Positions 40,913-50,745 of a DNA stretch of 64,000 bases are shown here, piece after piece; position 1 is the stretch's first letter; every line of letters begins with the position of its first letter. The stretch spans positions 372,001-436,000 of the forward strand of contig NZ_JABBXH010000004.1 in assembly GCF_012932965.1 (NCBI RefSeq), in the 5' to 3' direction. This DNA is from Thalassotalea algicola (lineage in GTDB: Bacteria; Pseudomonadota; Gammaproteobacteria; Enterobacterales; Alteromonadaceae). The position numbers and the translations under genes were made by a program. The notes beneath the pieces are model-generated. The model was not told where the DNA came from, ran no database searches, and was given only the letters and a program-made list of their open reading frames with translations.

Positions 40913-42127
40913 TTAAAAGCCATAGCTGTATTGAATAGCGAAGCGCTTGTCATCTTCACCATCGTGAACGGTGGTATCTTCATATGTCGCCTTAATGACA
41001 GCTCGGCTGTCTAACCAGTAATTAATGCCATAAGCCCAACGCTCTGCTTCGTTAATTTTATTGGTCTCAGCATATTCAACGACGAAATCTGTTCCCTGCA
41101 ATACATTGAACATTTTTCCTGCCATAAAGGTTGCTTGGAGATACCAGCCATTGCGATCAAATGTGATCACTTTGTTTTCTTCATGTTCATCTTCCTCGAA
41201 GGCATCGGTTTCTGTTTTGATGTATTCCCCTCTGACGATGTAATGGTTACCCATCCAGTTGATATCAAAGCCCGTTGCTGTAAATCCTAGCTTTTCATCA
41301 TCATCATATTTTGCAGTGTAATAGGAAGCGCCAACCTCAATGCCCGGAAGAAAGGCATACGCAATACGCCCCCCAAATGCTTTGTCAGAGTTGTTATCCG
41401 CACTCGTTGCTTCAAACGCTAGTTCAGGAAGTTCCAAAGCGTGATCATCAACTTCTTCATGCTCGTCTTCCTCTTCCGCATGTTCATCGACAACCACTTC
41501 TTCGTGTTCATCCTGCACAGGTTCTTCATCATGGGCATCTTCTTCATCGTCATGCGGAGCCTCGGTAGCAAGACCATTGGTCATATATACATCAAAGAAA
41601 ATCTTCTGATTTTTACCCAAAGGAATAATGTGTTGAATGCCAACACCAATATCACTCATCACAGGCAGTAAACCTTGCATGGGTTGATAGCCACCATGAC
41701 CGCCTAACCCGCCATAAATACCGGGAGAGAACGCTGAGCGATTAATCCAGCTAGGATGTAGATTCGGTCCATACTGGCCGAATGGGAGTAGAAATTTACC
41801 TGCGGTAAAAGTCGTTGTATCAGAAAGGAAATAATGAATATCAGCGTATTCAAGCTCGATTTCAGTTTCCCCGTTTTCATCAACTGAGATTTCAGTTTCA
41901 GCTTCTATATGCATTTGGTCACTGAGACTGAATAGAAATATAGGAACAAATCGCGCACTGAATGCACTTGTATCCATCAATTCACTGTCTTCGTACTTTA
42001 CGTCTCCATACCCCGCTAACGCGAAGCGACTATTATTTTGTTGTTCATTCGCTAAGAGGTGCCCACTCGCAACAGCGGTAGCTATTGCAAATGGCAATAA
42101 TTTGAGCATGTTCATCATGCCTCCCAA
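40913..42127 (-). CDS. Outer-membrane beta-barrel with an acidic His-rich loop
   Basis: A 404-residue protein with a signal peptide (LLPFAIATAVASGHLLA), many short amphipathic beta strands, and a terminal Phe (YSYGF), as in barrel proteins. A stretch around residues 190-235 is almost wholly Asp, Glu and His (for example DDEEDAHDEE and DEHAEEEDEHEEVDDH), likely an extracellular metal-binding loop. A second smaller one reads EEDEHEEN. It lies between a CopL-like gene and the cytochrome. Function not assigned beyond the fold. Confidence 0.7.
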   Translation of the reverse strand: MGGMMNMLKLLPFAIATAVASGHLLANEQQNNSRFALAGYGDVKYEDSELMDTSAFSARFVPIFLFSLSDQMHIEAETEISVDENGETEIELEYADIHYFLSDTTTFTAGKFLLPFGQYGPNLHPSWINRSAFSPGIYGGLGGHGGYQPMQGLLPVMSDIGVGIQHIIPLGKNQKIFFDVYMTNGLATEAPHDDEEDAHDEEPVQDEHEEVVVDEHAEEEDEHEEVDDHALELPELAFEATSADNNSDKAFGGRIAYAFLPGIEVGASYYTAKYDDDEKLGFTATGFDINWMGNHYIVRGEYIKTETDAFEEDEHEENKVITFDRNGWYLQATFMAGKMFNVLQGTDFVVEYAETNKINEAERWAYGINYWLDSRAVIKATYEDTTVHDGEDDKRFAIQYSYGF

Positions 42128-42230
42128 AAATATTGTGCTAATTGTTCAAAACAGTTGGTTATTTAAACCAATGAATAAATCGTTCTATTTTTGATGGGAC
42201 TGGCGAAAAAAAGACGCACTGATCCCGTGA

Positions 42231-42653
42231 TTAGCCAATAATTGGGGGACGATAAGGTAAGAGATGGATGCCAGAGGCTGGCGGGGGTATCCGTTGAATA
42301 ATTAAGTCTAAGTTAATATTGCTGCTACTTTCTTCTTCCTCTTGCACAAGATAGGCATTTAAATGAAAGCTTGCACAAAAGCCACCTTCGCAGCAAAGAC
42401 AATCACCAGCTTTACATTTTTCACACTCCTCATCAGCATGATTGTGCTTAGCATCTTGTGAATTTTCAGCGTGATGGTGACTATTGCTATCCATTGTTTG
42501 ATGATGCATATTTTTGCTTGGTTGCATAATATGCGAATCGGAAGAGTCCCTATGATGTTCTTCACAATTCATTGGTTTAGCAGTAGCAAAGCCATGCTGC
42601 GTAAGCAACACGGTAATCACCACTATTTTAAACCACTTGAAAAGTCTAAACAT
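42231..42653 (-). CDS. Secreted His/Cys-rich CopL-like protein (first copy)
   Basis: A 140-residue secreted protein. A signal peptide precedes a His/Asp/Met-rich domain (NMHHQTMDSNSHHHAEN) and a Cys cluster (CEKCKAGDCLCCEGGFC). The end reads YRPPIIG. It resembles the copy at 54,535-54,915, which ends YRPPIFA; the bases just after both stops are alike too. Likely binds copper in the periplasm. Confidence 0.65.
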   Translation of the reverse strand: MFRLFKWFKIVVITVLLTQHGFATAKPMNCEEHHRDSSDSHIMQPSKNMHHQTMDSNSHHHAENSQDAKHNHADEECEKCKAGDCLCCEGGFCASFHLNAYLVQEEEESSSNINLDLIIQRIPPPASGIHLLPYRPPIIG

Positions 42654-42707
42654 TTTAATTCCTTCTATAGCATTATTAACACTAACAGCTTATGAAAATA
42701 TTTCCAT

Positions 42708-42719
42708 GACACAGGTCAA
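42708..42719 (-). promoter_or_regulatory. Possible half-operator before the CopL-like gene
   Basis: The 12-mer GACACAGGTCAA is identical to the right half of the copA operator with its -35 box (40352-40363). Here the other half of the palindrome is missing, though a TAAGCT lies further on with a 21-base spacer. It may be a degenerate MerR-type site about 55 bases before the CopL-like start. Confidence 0.4.
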
Positions 42720-42758
42720 TATTTGTACTGATAGCTATTTTTCCACTGACCTACTTAA

Positions 42759-43232
42759 CTATTTCTTTACTCGATTTCTGCTAGAAGAATGCGTATGAAG
42801 CACTTTCCAATCACCATCTACTTTCTTAAATAGAAACGTTTGGAAACCTGCTTTATCGAAGGTTTTTCCTGATTTTTTCACTTCGCCTTTGACTTCTGTA
42901 TCGGCAGTTGCCCAAGCAAAACCATCTTCAATATGAATTTGGATATTGGAAAAATCCAAGTTCAAGAAAACCAACGCGTCTTTTTCTGGTTCAACATGGT
43001 GTTCAATCAAATCGTTAAGCCCAACATTTTGACCGCCCGATTCAAAATACCTTGCTCCTTTAAAATCAAGAAAGTGCTTGAGAAAAGGCTTACCATCGCC
43101 ATTTTCCCAACCATATTTAATTTGATGAATGATGTGAGTAATTTGCTTTTCGTCATTCATGTGGCTTTCATCATGCGCATTTGAAAAAAATGCCAGCATA
43201 CTCAGAATGCTAATTACTATATATTTAGTCAT
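42759..43232 (-). CDS. SnoaL-like periplasmic protein
   Basis: I chose the ATG giving [20 protein letters not shown], a clean signal peptide; the frame is open further upstream. The 157-residue product has a nuclear-transport-factor-2/SnoaL-like fold ([20 protein letters not shown] ... [18 protein letters not shown]). It is a tandem relative of the next gene. No catalytic residues can be named. Confidence 0.6.
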   Translation of the reverse strand: MTKYIVISILSMLAFFSNAHDESHMNDEKQITHIIHQIKYGWENGDGKPFLKHFLDFKGARYFESGGQNVGLNDLIEHHVEPEKDALVFLNLDFSNIQIHIEDGFAWATADTEVKGEVKKSGKTFDKAGFQTFLFKKVDGDWKVLHTHSSSRNRVKK

Positions 43233-43261
43233 TTGTTGTTCTCCGTTGTTTGACCAATAAA

Positions 43262-43732
43262 TTAGTGTGACCAATGAATGTGCTTGATTTTCCATTCACC
43301 GTTTTGCTTTTCGAGAACCATTGTTTCCATGCCTTGATAATCACGCTCTTTGCCTTTGTATGTACCTTGAGTGTGGCTACGTGAGGCAGATATAGCGGTG
43401 TTTCCAAGTACCGTTACTTGGTGTTCTAGTGTTTTGCTCTTCATAGAAGCGAGATATTTCATATCCGACAGCATATGGTGATGGGCGTATTCATCAGCAC
43501 TTCTTTCAACACGACCTCCCTCGTAGATGGTCACATCATCAGCCAACTGTGCTCTTGCTAGATCCTTATTACCCGTTTCTAGTGCTTGATGAAATGCCAA
43601 AACAACTTTTGCGGCAGGGGTATTTATACCTTTAAACAAACCTTTGTCTTTGTTCTTATCACCATGAGCGTTTGCTGCGAAACTAAACGTCATTAATAAA
43701 ACGAGTAATATATTTATTGTTTTCATTTTCAT
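43262..43732 (-). CDS. SnoaL-like periplasmic protein with DUF4440-type pattern
   Basis: A 156-residue secreted protein ([18 protein letters not shown]). The fold pattern [20 protein letters not shown] and [21 protein letters not shown] is of the NTF2/SnoaL type, and a HHH stretch follows (EYAHHHML). It lies between copD and its relative, and both may bind copper or a small ligand. Confidence 0.6.
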   Translation of the reverse strand: MKMKTINILLVLLMTFSFAANAHGDKNKDKGLFKGINTPAAKVVLAFHQALETGNKDLARAQLADDVTIYEGGRVERSADEYAHHHMLSDMKYLASMKSKTLEHQVTVLGNTAISASRSHTQGTYKGKERDYQGMETMVLEKQNGEWKIKHIHWSH

Positions 43733-43747
43733 TCTCTCTTATAGGTT

Positions 43748-44653
43748 TTAATTTGCAGGGCCAACAACACTAGTAAGCCCAGCCGTTACAGATAAAATGG
43801 CAAAAGCTACTACCATTTCTATCGAGATAGATTTAGATAGTGCTTCTCTGACATCGTTATTTTTAAGTTGTGGGACGAGTTTTAATTTATGCTTAGCTGC
43901 GATGCCTAATATCGAAACGACAAGAGCTAATTTAAGCAACAATGTTTGCCCGTAACTTGAACTAAACAGTGCCGCAAATGTTCCGACTAATTGAAAAGCT
44001 AACCAAAGGCCAGCAACCAATAATAGGCTCACCGCGATACTTGCTTGCCTTCCAAACTTGTCCATCAATGAGTAGAGCTGCTCATAGTCCTGTTCATGGC
44101 AAGCTTGTTTAAGCGGAAACAACGCTCCGAACCACCAAGCCATAACAAGCACATGGAGCATCAGCAATACTTTTTCGAGCACTCCTAGTTCAGATACATG
44201 ACCGAACAAAGTAAAGGTGTAGGAAAGTACTATAAGGCTAAGCCCTAAAATGCTTATTTTTATGCTGTTGCTCAGCGCAACAGATTTGAATTTAATGTGT
44301 GACGTTATCGCGAATATCGCTAGAGCTAATCCTATACCTCTAAGTAAAGTTCCATCGCCGATAGAAGAGTCCCACATTATGTCTAAGATATCAGGGTCAA
44401 AAGCACCTTGAATGCCTTCTTCTGCCATCGCACCAGTACTAGCGAAGAACCAAATGGCATTTGCAATCAAAGCGACGATTATCGAAGCCCTTATCCATTT
44501 TAGGTTCGCTACTACCGAATTGTTATGAGACTCGTTGTGCTCAAAAATTTGCCTGAAAAATGTATAACCAGCAATACAGGCAAAGCCGACGTAAAATACA
44601 ATTTTTGACAGTACAATGACTGTATTCCAGATATACATTTCCATAGCAATCAC
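43748..44653 (-). CDS. copD: Copper resistance protein CopD
   Basis: Inner-membrane protein of 301 residues with about eight helices and the CopD pattern LHVLVMAWWFGALFPLKQAC. It forms a pair with CopC, 9 bases upstream, for copper handling across the membrane. The start is uncertain among ATGs within the first six codons. Confidence 0.85.
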   Translation of the reverse strand: MIAMEMYIWNTVIVLSKIVFYVGFACIAGYTFFRQIFEHNESHNNSVVANLKWIRASIIVALIANAIWFFASTGAMAEEGIQGAFDPDILDIMWDSSIGDGTLLRGIGLALAIFAITSHIKFKSVALSNSIKISILGLSLIVLSYTFTLFGHVSELGVLEKVLLMLHVLVMAWWFGALFPLKQACHEQDYEQLYSLMDKFGRQASIAVSLLLVAGLWLAFQLVGTFAALFSSSYGQTLLLKLALVVSILGIAAKHKLKLVPQLKNNDVREALSKSISIEMVVAFAILSVTAGLTSVVGPAN

Positions 44654-44662
44654 TCCATTAGA

Positions 44663-45010
44663 CTAGTGAACCATAAAGCCAAAGCTATCTTTCATTTTAT
44701 GCCCATCTTTACCTAAGAAAGTCACATCAACTATATAGTTCGCAGGTGTTAGCTTCGGTAGTTTCCATGTAAATTCAGTGTGGGCTTCTTTAGTAGGTTT
44801 AAAGCCAAACTTAACCTTTTCACCTTTTTTGTTTTTCAATGTAATTTTGACTACACGAACCTCTTTACTAAATGCCAACCTTAACTCTTCTGGAGTCTTC
44901 ATTAGCATTGCATTATCAGCAGGCACGCTTTTTTCAAGATGCACATGCGCGAAAACCGCACTACTAAAAACAACGCTGATTACGGTTAAAAATTTAATTA
45001 ATGTTTTCAT
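44663..45010 (-). CDS. copC: Periplasmic copper chaperone CopC
   Basis: A 115-residue secreted beta-barrel protein. The mature N-terminus HVHLEKSVPADNAML carries the first Cu(II)-binding His, and the rest follows CopC (PEELRLAFSKEVRVVKITLK; YIVDVTFLGKDGHKMKDSFGF). It lacks the Met-rich loop of some CopC, so a single Cu(II) site is likely. Next to copD. Confidence 0.9.
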   Translation of the reverse strand: MKTLIKFLTVISVVFSSAVFAHVHLEKSVPADNAMLMKTPEELRLAFSKEVRVVKITLKNKKGEKVKFGFKPTKEAHTEFTWKLPKLTPANYIVDVTFLGKDGHKMKDSFGFMVH

Positions 45011-45034
45011 ATTTACCTCTGTTTAATTTATGAA

Positions 45035-46870
45035 TTAACGACTAAATTTGTCTTTGAAAATTTGATTGCTGGGTATACCAACATCAGTAATTATCCTTTC
45101 TAGCTCATTCATCATTGCTTCAGGACCACATAAATAAAACTCTGTTGAAAAGGCTTCTATTCCTTTAACCAAATGAGTCAATAGCACATGCTGCACATAG
45201 CCTGAGTGTCCTTCCCATTGTTCTGAAGGGTTAGAAAGTGTAGGAATATAAGAAAAATTTTTATGCTGCTCACTCAACAAGTTCAACTCGTTGTGATACA
45301 GCAAATCATCTTCAGTTCGAGCACCATAGATGAGTGTCATATCACCTTGAAAATGGTGCTTTTTCAACTGTTCAAAAATAATGGACCTCAGTGGGGCAAG
45401 TCCTGAACCAGCACCAATAAAGATGCGACGAACCTTATTATTTGAAGTAGCGTAAAAGTCTGAAAAAGGACCTTTTGCCGCTATAGTTTCACCCACTTGT
45501 AGTGAACCTAAGTAACTTGAACCTATACCTGCCCTAAAACCATCCTTAGCAGTCTGCCAGCGGATATTAAACGTTATCTCATCTGATTCCTCGTCAAAAT
45601 TAACTAATGAGTAGTGACGAGTTACACCGTCATGAGAAAACCTTCCATGAGAGTAACTTTCCCAGTATTTTTCATAGTTCTCTGGCATATCATCTGGGCG
45701 TAAACTATTAATCCCTGCTGGCACTTCAAATTGCATATATGCACCAGCTTTAAATACCAATCGTTTTCCTGATTTCACTTTAAATTTCACTTCCTTGATA
45801 AAAGGAGTAATGAAGTTAGTCGCAACAACAACCAGCTCATGATTTTCAATATTGCGATCCGTATTAACTTCAATCGAGCTAATTTCAGAGAACCGATGCT
45901 GACACCCTAACCGATAACCTTCCTTTAGCTGCTCATCTGATAAATGTTCCTGCTCAGAAAGTGTGATAGGTAATTGAGTTGAACTTAAGAACATGCATTT
46001 GCCACATGTACCGCCTCCACCACAACTTGACGTAAGATAAACATGTGAACTCTCTAGTCCTGCTAATACCGTTGAGCTGCCAACTGCTGAGATGTCAGTA
46101 ATTGTATTTTCATTAGAAAAAGTCACAGCCACTTTTTGCTTGTTGCTACTCCAAACAGGCTTTAGAAAACCGTTTTGATATTGCTGTATCAGCCAAGTTA
46201 CGCCAGTAACTGAAAGGAATAGCGTTGAAAAAGCAAATGCAATGATCAACCAATGGTTAAACCCTCCAGAGTTGCCATAGTCCATAAAGTGAAGCTTCAT
46301 CATCAGATCTTTCAATCTGAAATCATCATTGGCATGGCGAAGCACTTGCCCTGTAATACTATCTAAATAAATAGTTGTATTATTCTCATCCTCAACGACA
46401 ACTTGCCACATAGGATTTTGCTGCCTCACGTGGTCAGAAAATGGAGGCTGAGATAACACTGGAGTAGTTAACTTCCCCTCACCTGAGTAGGAGTTTTTTG
46501 CCAAAGTTAGTACTTGTTCATCCGACAGATTAAATGGCTTTCCTGTTACAGCATCAAATAGCTTTGAGTGGCGTTCTTGGTAGCTATGCTGTCCCTTATT
46601 GAACACAAAGTGATAGTAAGGCTGATGTAAAATCCATATAAGTTTTACTTCTTGAGGTGCTTCACTAGTAATGTCTTTAATAGGGATAAATCTAAAGTCT
46701 GTAATGTTACCTTCATGATGAGAGTGAACTCTAAGCTCATTACCACTGGCTTTATTATGATCCATCAAATTGAAGTAAAGGCCCGTTCCCAACCAAATAA
46801 GCAGTTGCAAACCAACAAATAAAGAAAGCCATTTGTGTACCGATGTATTCAACTTAAATAGTCGCATCAA
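45035..46870 (-). CDS. PepSY membrane protein fused to ferredoxin and flavin reductase
   Basis: A 611-residue fusion. An N-terminal PepSY-type membrane part (SVHKWLSLFVGLQLLIWLGT; a later helix near residue 210) precedes a [2Fe-2S] domain with SSCGGGGTCGKCMF and a fourth Cys in YRLGCQHRF. A ferredoxin reductase-like FAD domain (RHYSLVNF) and NAD(P) domain (GAGSGLAPLRSI; LCGPEAMM) end the chain. This is the order seen in NqrF-like reductases. It could reduce metal or a quinone at the membrane. Overlaps the next PepSY gene. Confidence 0.8.
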   Translation of the reverse strand: MMRLFKLNTSVHKWLSLFVGLQLLIWLGTGLYFNLMDHNKASGNELRVHSHHEGNITDFRFIPIKDITSEAPQEVKLIWILHQPYYHFVFNKGQHSYQERHSKLFDAVTGKPFNLSDEQVLTLAKNSYSGEGKLTTPVLSQPPFSDHVRQQNPMWQVVVEDENNTTIYLDSITGQVLRHANDDFRLKDLMMKLHFMDYGNSGGFNHWLIIAFAFSTLFLSVTGVTWLIQQYQNGFLKPVWSSNKQKVAVTFSNENTITDISAVGSSTVLAGLESSHVYLTSSCGGGGTCGKCMFLSSTQLPITLSEQEHLSDEQLKEGYRLGCQHRFSEISSIEVNTDRNIENHELVVVATNFITPFIKEVKFKVKSGKRLVFKAGAYMQFEVPAGINSLRPDDMPENYEKYWESYSHGRFSHDGVTRHYSLVNFDEESDEITFNIRWQTAKDGFRAGIGSSYLGSLQVGETIAAKGPFSDFYATSNNKVRRIFIGAGSGLAPLRSIIFEQLKKHHFQGDMTLIYGARTEDDLLYHNELNLLSEQHKNFSYIPTLSNPSEQWEGHSGYVQHVLLTHLVKGIEAFSTEFYLCGPEAMMNELERIITDVGIPSNQIFKDKFSR

Positions 46871-47574
46871 ATGACTCCCTTTTTATTTGGAGAAAGCACT
46901 CGATAATAAGTCAATACAGCGCCTGTAATTGCGCCCATTAGACCTAGAGTTGCAACTAAGAACAAAAACCAGTTAGATACGTTTTCTCCATCATCGTAAT
47001 CCATAATGTGAAAACGCCACATCCAATCGAACAAACGCCAGTAATCATGACGCTTGGCAACAAGTGCGCCTGTTTGTTGACTTATATAAAATGTCGGTGT
47101 GGCGAATTGGTCAAACGTTACTCTCCAAACGGGTAAGTGTCTTGGAGATAACTCAGCAGGCATATCTGTGACTGATTGAATCAGCCTTATGCCGTTGATT
47201 TCATGATTCATTGCGTAATGGTATTGCGCGATTTCTTTAGCTTTGACTTCATCAACGGGCGGACGAACAGCCCCAGTTTTAGCGTCAATTGCTACTTTCC
47301 CCTGTTCTCCATTAATAAAAGAATACAAAGGGTCGCCCATGCTTTGGGTAAGCGTGACTTGGCTAGCTTCAGAGTAATCAGCAGCAAGCTTTGCAATGGA
47401 GTAATCCACACTAGCTAAATCTATTTTGGCTTCCTCACTCTTAGCCAAGGTTTCGCCGTGTATATAGTGAATATCCATAGTCACCATATACACACCAGTA
47501 ATAGACCAAAACAGAAATTGTATTCCGACAAAAGCCATTAGCCATTTGTGGTATTTTCTAACTCTACTAAGCAT
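46867..47574 (-). CDS. PepSY domain membrane protein
   Basis: Starts MLSRVRKYHKWLMAFVGIQF, with an ATG that overlaps the cusA stop by 8 bases. The 235-residue product has two helices bracketing two PepSY-like repeats (VDEVKAKEIAQYHYAM; LPVWRVTFDQFATPTFYIS) and ends in a second helix. It is half the size of its neighbour's membrane part and probably forms a complex with it. Confidence 0.75.
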   Translation of the reverse strand: MLSRVRKYHKWLMAFVGIQFLFWSITGVYMVTMDIHYIHGETLAKSEEAKIDLASVDYSIAKLAADYSEASQVTLTQSMGDPLYSFINGEQGKVAIDAKTGAVRPPVDEVKAKEIAQYHYAMNHEINGIRLIQSVTDMPAELSPRHLPVWRVTFDQFATPTFYISQQTGALVAKRHDYWRLFDWMWRFHIMDYDDGENVSNWFLFLVATLGLMGAITGAVLTYYRVLSPNKKGVI

Positions 47575-50500
47575 TATTATCTTGCTCCAAGTTAGAAAGC
47601 CCTTTGTTAAAGGCATTTACTTCAGGCTTTTTAACGATTGAGTAAATCGCAGGAAGTACAATAAGAGTGAGCAGTACAGCACTTGTCATGCCTCCTACCA
47701 TTGGTGCAGCAATACGACTCATTACTTCAGAGCCTGTACCTGTACCATATAAAATAGGCATTAAGCCGATAATGATTGTGGCAACTGTCATCATTACTGG
47801 ACGAACACGTAAGCCAGCACCGTGTAATAATGCCTCTTGGTAAGCGTCATCTGATATAAGTTCAGCTCGCTCTTCGGCTTTTTCTTTAAGCTCAGCAAGT
47901 GCTTGATTGAGGTAAACCAGCATGATCACGCCAATCTCAACCGCAACACCAGCCAGCGCAATAAAGCCCACACCAACGGCAACTGAGAAATTAAACCCTT
48001 CCAGATACATCAACCATAAGCCACCAATCATTGCCATCGGCAAGGTAACGATAATGATCGCCACTTCACTAAACGCTCTAAAATTTAGGTAAAGTAAAAT
48101 AACAATAATGGCGAGTGTTAATGGCAGTACATAGGTGAGCTTTTCTTTTGCTCTTTCCATATATTCGTATTGCCCAGCCCAAGTAATTGAATAACCTGCT
48201 GGTAGTTTTAGTTTATTAGCCAAGTGTATTTTTGCACTTTCAACATAAGTACCTACGTCAACACCGTCTATGTCGATAAACGTCCAGCCATTTAATCGAG
48301 CATTTTCACTCTTAATCCCCGGCGGACCATTTTCTACTCGGATATCTGCGACATCACCTAGTGCAATGCGTTGTCCATTTGGTGTTACAACTGGCAACCT
48401 TGCAAGCTGCTCTGGAGAATCACGATAATCCTGCGGATAACGTAAGTTAACAGGGTAACGCTCTTGACCTTCTACCGTTTGGGTAACGTTCATACCACCA
48501 ATAGCTGTAGAAACCACTTGTTGAACATCTTCGATGTTTAACCCAAAGCGACTTGCCTTATCTCGTGAAATATCAACCTTAATATATCGTCCACCTGCTA
48601 CGCGCTCAGAATAAACTGACGCTGTGCCTGCAACTTCGGGTAAAACTTGCTCTATTTGTTGGCCGATTTCCTGAATTACATCAAGCTCTGGTCCGGCAAC
48701 TTTAATGCCTACTGGTGTTTTTATACCTGTAGCTAACATGTCGATTCGAGTCTTGATTGGCATAACCCAAGCATTGGTTAAGCCCGGAAACTTAACCAAC
48801 TTATCAAACTCAGCTTTTAACGATTCTGTTGTAACTCCCTCACGCCACTCTTCTTGTGGCTTCAACTGAATAAAGGTTTCAATCATGGTTAAAGGTGCAG
48901 GATCGGTTGCAGTTTCAGCTCTTCCTACTTTACCAAACACTGTTTCAACTTCTGGCACAGTGCGAATAAGCTTGTCTGTTTGCTGCAATAACTCCCTTGC
49001 TTTACCAATTGAAATACCGGGATAGGTAGTAGGCATATACATGAGATCGCCTTCATCCAATGGCGGAATGAATTCACTACCAATTTTATCTACAGGCCAA
49101 AAACCAATGATAGTCACTAATACTGCTGCTACTATTGTCGATTTTGGAAACTTCATAACTTGTTTTAAAACAGGCAAGTAGATAGCAATCAATAATCGGT
49201 TTAACGGGTTTTTCTTTTCAGAAACAACTTTGCCTCGAATAAAGTAGCCCATCAATACAGGCACCAATGTGATCGCCAAGCCTGCTGATGCCGCCATTGC
49301 ATAGGTTTTTGTATAAGCGAGCGGAGAGAACATTCTTCCTTCTTGCGCTTCCAAGATAAATACAGGTAAGAATGAGACTGTAATAATCAGTAAGCTAAAA
49401 AATAATGCAGGGCCTACTTCACTCGCAGCCTTGGCTACGATTTGCCAGCGGTTTTCATCTGTAAGTGGTGTTTTCTCCATATGCTTATGCATATTTTCAA
49501 TCATCACTATTGCACCATCAGTCATCGCACCAATCGCAATCGCAATACCGCCTAAAGACATAATATTGGCGTTGATGCCTTGCATATACATGATGATGAA
49601 CGACACCAAAATGCCTAGTGGTAGAGTAACAACTGCCACAATAGATGAGCGAAGATGAAATAGGAAAGCCACACAGACAATAGCAACGACTGCAAGCTCC
49701 TCTAGCAACTTGCTCCAAAGATTATCAACAGCACGATCTATTAACTTCGATCTGTCATAGACAGGAACAATCTCCACCCCCTCTGGTAGAGAAGATTTAA
49801 GCGATCCAAGTTTTTCTTTTACACCGTTTATGGTTTGTTGGGCGTTTTCACCAAAGCGCATAACGACAACACCACCAACAACTTCGCCTTCACCATTAAG
49901 CTCTGCGATACCACGGCGCATTTGAGGCCCTAAATTTACGGTAGCAACATCACCAATACGCAATGGCGTGCCTTGTTCGTTAATACCAAGTGGAATTTTC
50001 TCTATGTCTCCAACTGATTGAATATATCCCGTAGCAGTAACCATATATTCAGCTTCCGCCATTTCCACAACGGATGCGCCAGTTTCTTTATTGCCTCGTT
50101 TAAGTGCCATTTGGATATGACTTAACGGCACGTTATAAGCTCTGAGCTTGTCGGGATCGACTTGTACCTGATATTGCTTAACCATACCGCCAACGGCGGA
50201 AACCTCAGACACGCCCGGAACAGTTTGCAATTCATACTTTAAAAACCAGTCTTGAATACTTCTTAATTGGCTTAGATCATGGTTTCCTGACTTATCTGTT
50301 AAAGCGTAGATGTATACCCAACCCACTCCTGTCGCATCAGGTCCTAATTGTGGTTTTGCCGAATCAGGCAGGCTTGATGCTACTTGGCTTAAGTATTCAA
50401 GTACTCTGCTTCTAGCCCAATACAAATCAGTATCATCATCAAAAATGATATAGACGTAGGAATCACCAAAAAATGAGTAACCACGAACAGTTTGCGCTCC

Positions 50501-50731
50501 CGGTACTGACAACATGGCTGTAGTAAGGGGAAACGTCACTTGATCTTGCACTACTTGTGGTGCCTGTCCCGGATAGCTCGTCTTAATTATCACCTGCACA
50601 TCAGAAAGATCGGGGAGTGCATCTACTGGCGTTTTTTGTAATGAATACAAACCACCAAACGCGATAATTAAGGTAATCAACAAAACAAAGAAACGATTGC
50701 CGATAGACCATCTAATAATTGATTCAATCAT
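47567..50731 (-). CDS. cusA: CusA, RND-family Cu/Ag efflux pump
   Basis: RND transporter of 1054 residues with twelve helices. Helix 4 reads GIAIAIGAMTDGAIVMIEN, the Cu(I)/Ag(I) (HME4) type. Met-rich periplasmic loops are present (for example YEYMERAKEKLTY; GPELDV). It follows cusB by 14 bases, with cusC ahead. Confidence 0.93.
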   Translation of the reverse strand: MIESIIRWSIGNRFFVLLITLIIAFGGLYSLQKTPVDALPDLSDVQVIIKTSYPGQAPQVVQDQVTFPLTTAMLSVPGAQTVRGYSFFGDSYVYIIFDDDTDLYWARSRVLEYLSQVASSLPDSAKPQLGPDATGVGWVYIYALTDKSGNHDLSQLRSIQDWFLKYELQTVPGVSEVSAVGGMVKQYQVQVDPDKLRAYNVPLSHIQMALKRGNKETGASVVEMAEAEYMVTATGYIQSVGDIEKIPLGINEQGTPLRIGDVATVNLGPQMRRGIAELNGEGEVVGGVVVMRFGENAQQTINGVKEKLGSLKSSLPEGVEIVPVYDRSKLIDRAVDNLWSKLLEELAVVAIVCVAFLFHLRSSIVAVVTLPLGILVSFIIMYMQGINANIMSLGGIAIAIGAMTDGAIVMIENMHKHMEKTPLTDENRWQIVAKAASEVGPALFFSLLIITVSFLPVFILEAQEGRMFSPLAYTKTYAMAASAGLAITLVPVLMGYFIRGKVVSEKKNPLNRLLIAIYLPVLKQVMKFPKSTIVAAVLVTIIGFWPVDKIGSEFIPPLDEGDLMYMPTTYPGISIGKARELLQQTDKLIRTVPEVETVFGKVGRAETATDPAPLTMIETFIQLKPQEEWREGVTTESLKAEFDKLVKFPGLTNAWVMPIKTRIDMLATGIKTPVGIKVAGPELDVIQEIGQQIEQVLPEVAGTASVYSERVAGGRYIKVDISRDKASRFGLNIEDVQQVVSTAIGGMNVTQTVEGQERYPVNLRYPQDYRDSPEQLARLPVVTPNGQRIALGDVADIRVENGPPGIKSENARLNGWTFIDIDGVDVGTYVESAKIHLANKLKLPAGYSITWAGQYEYMERAKEKLTYVLPLTLAIIVILLYLNFRAFSEVAIIIVTLPMAMIGGLWLMYLEGFNFSVAVGVGFIALAGVAVEIGVIMLVYLNQALAELKEKAEERAELISDDAYQEALLHGAGLRVRPVMMTVATIIIGLMPILYGTGTGSEVMSRIAAPMVGGMTSAVLLTLIVLPAIYSIVKKPEVNAFNKGLSNLEQDNNA

Positions 50732-50745
50732 TATTTTTCTCCCAC

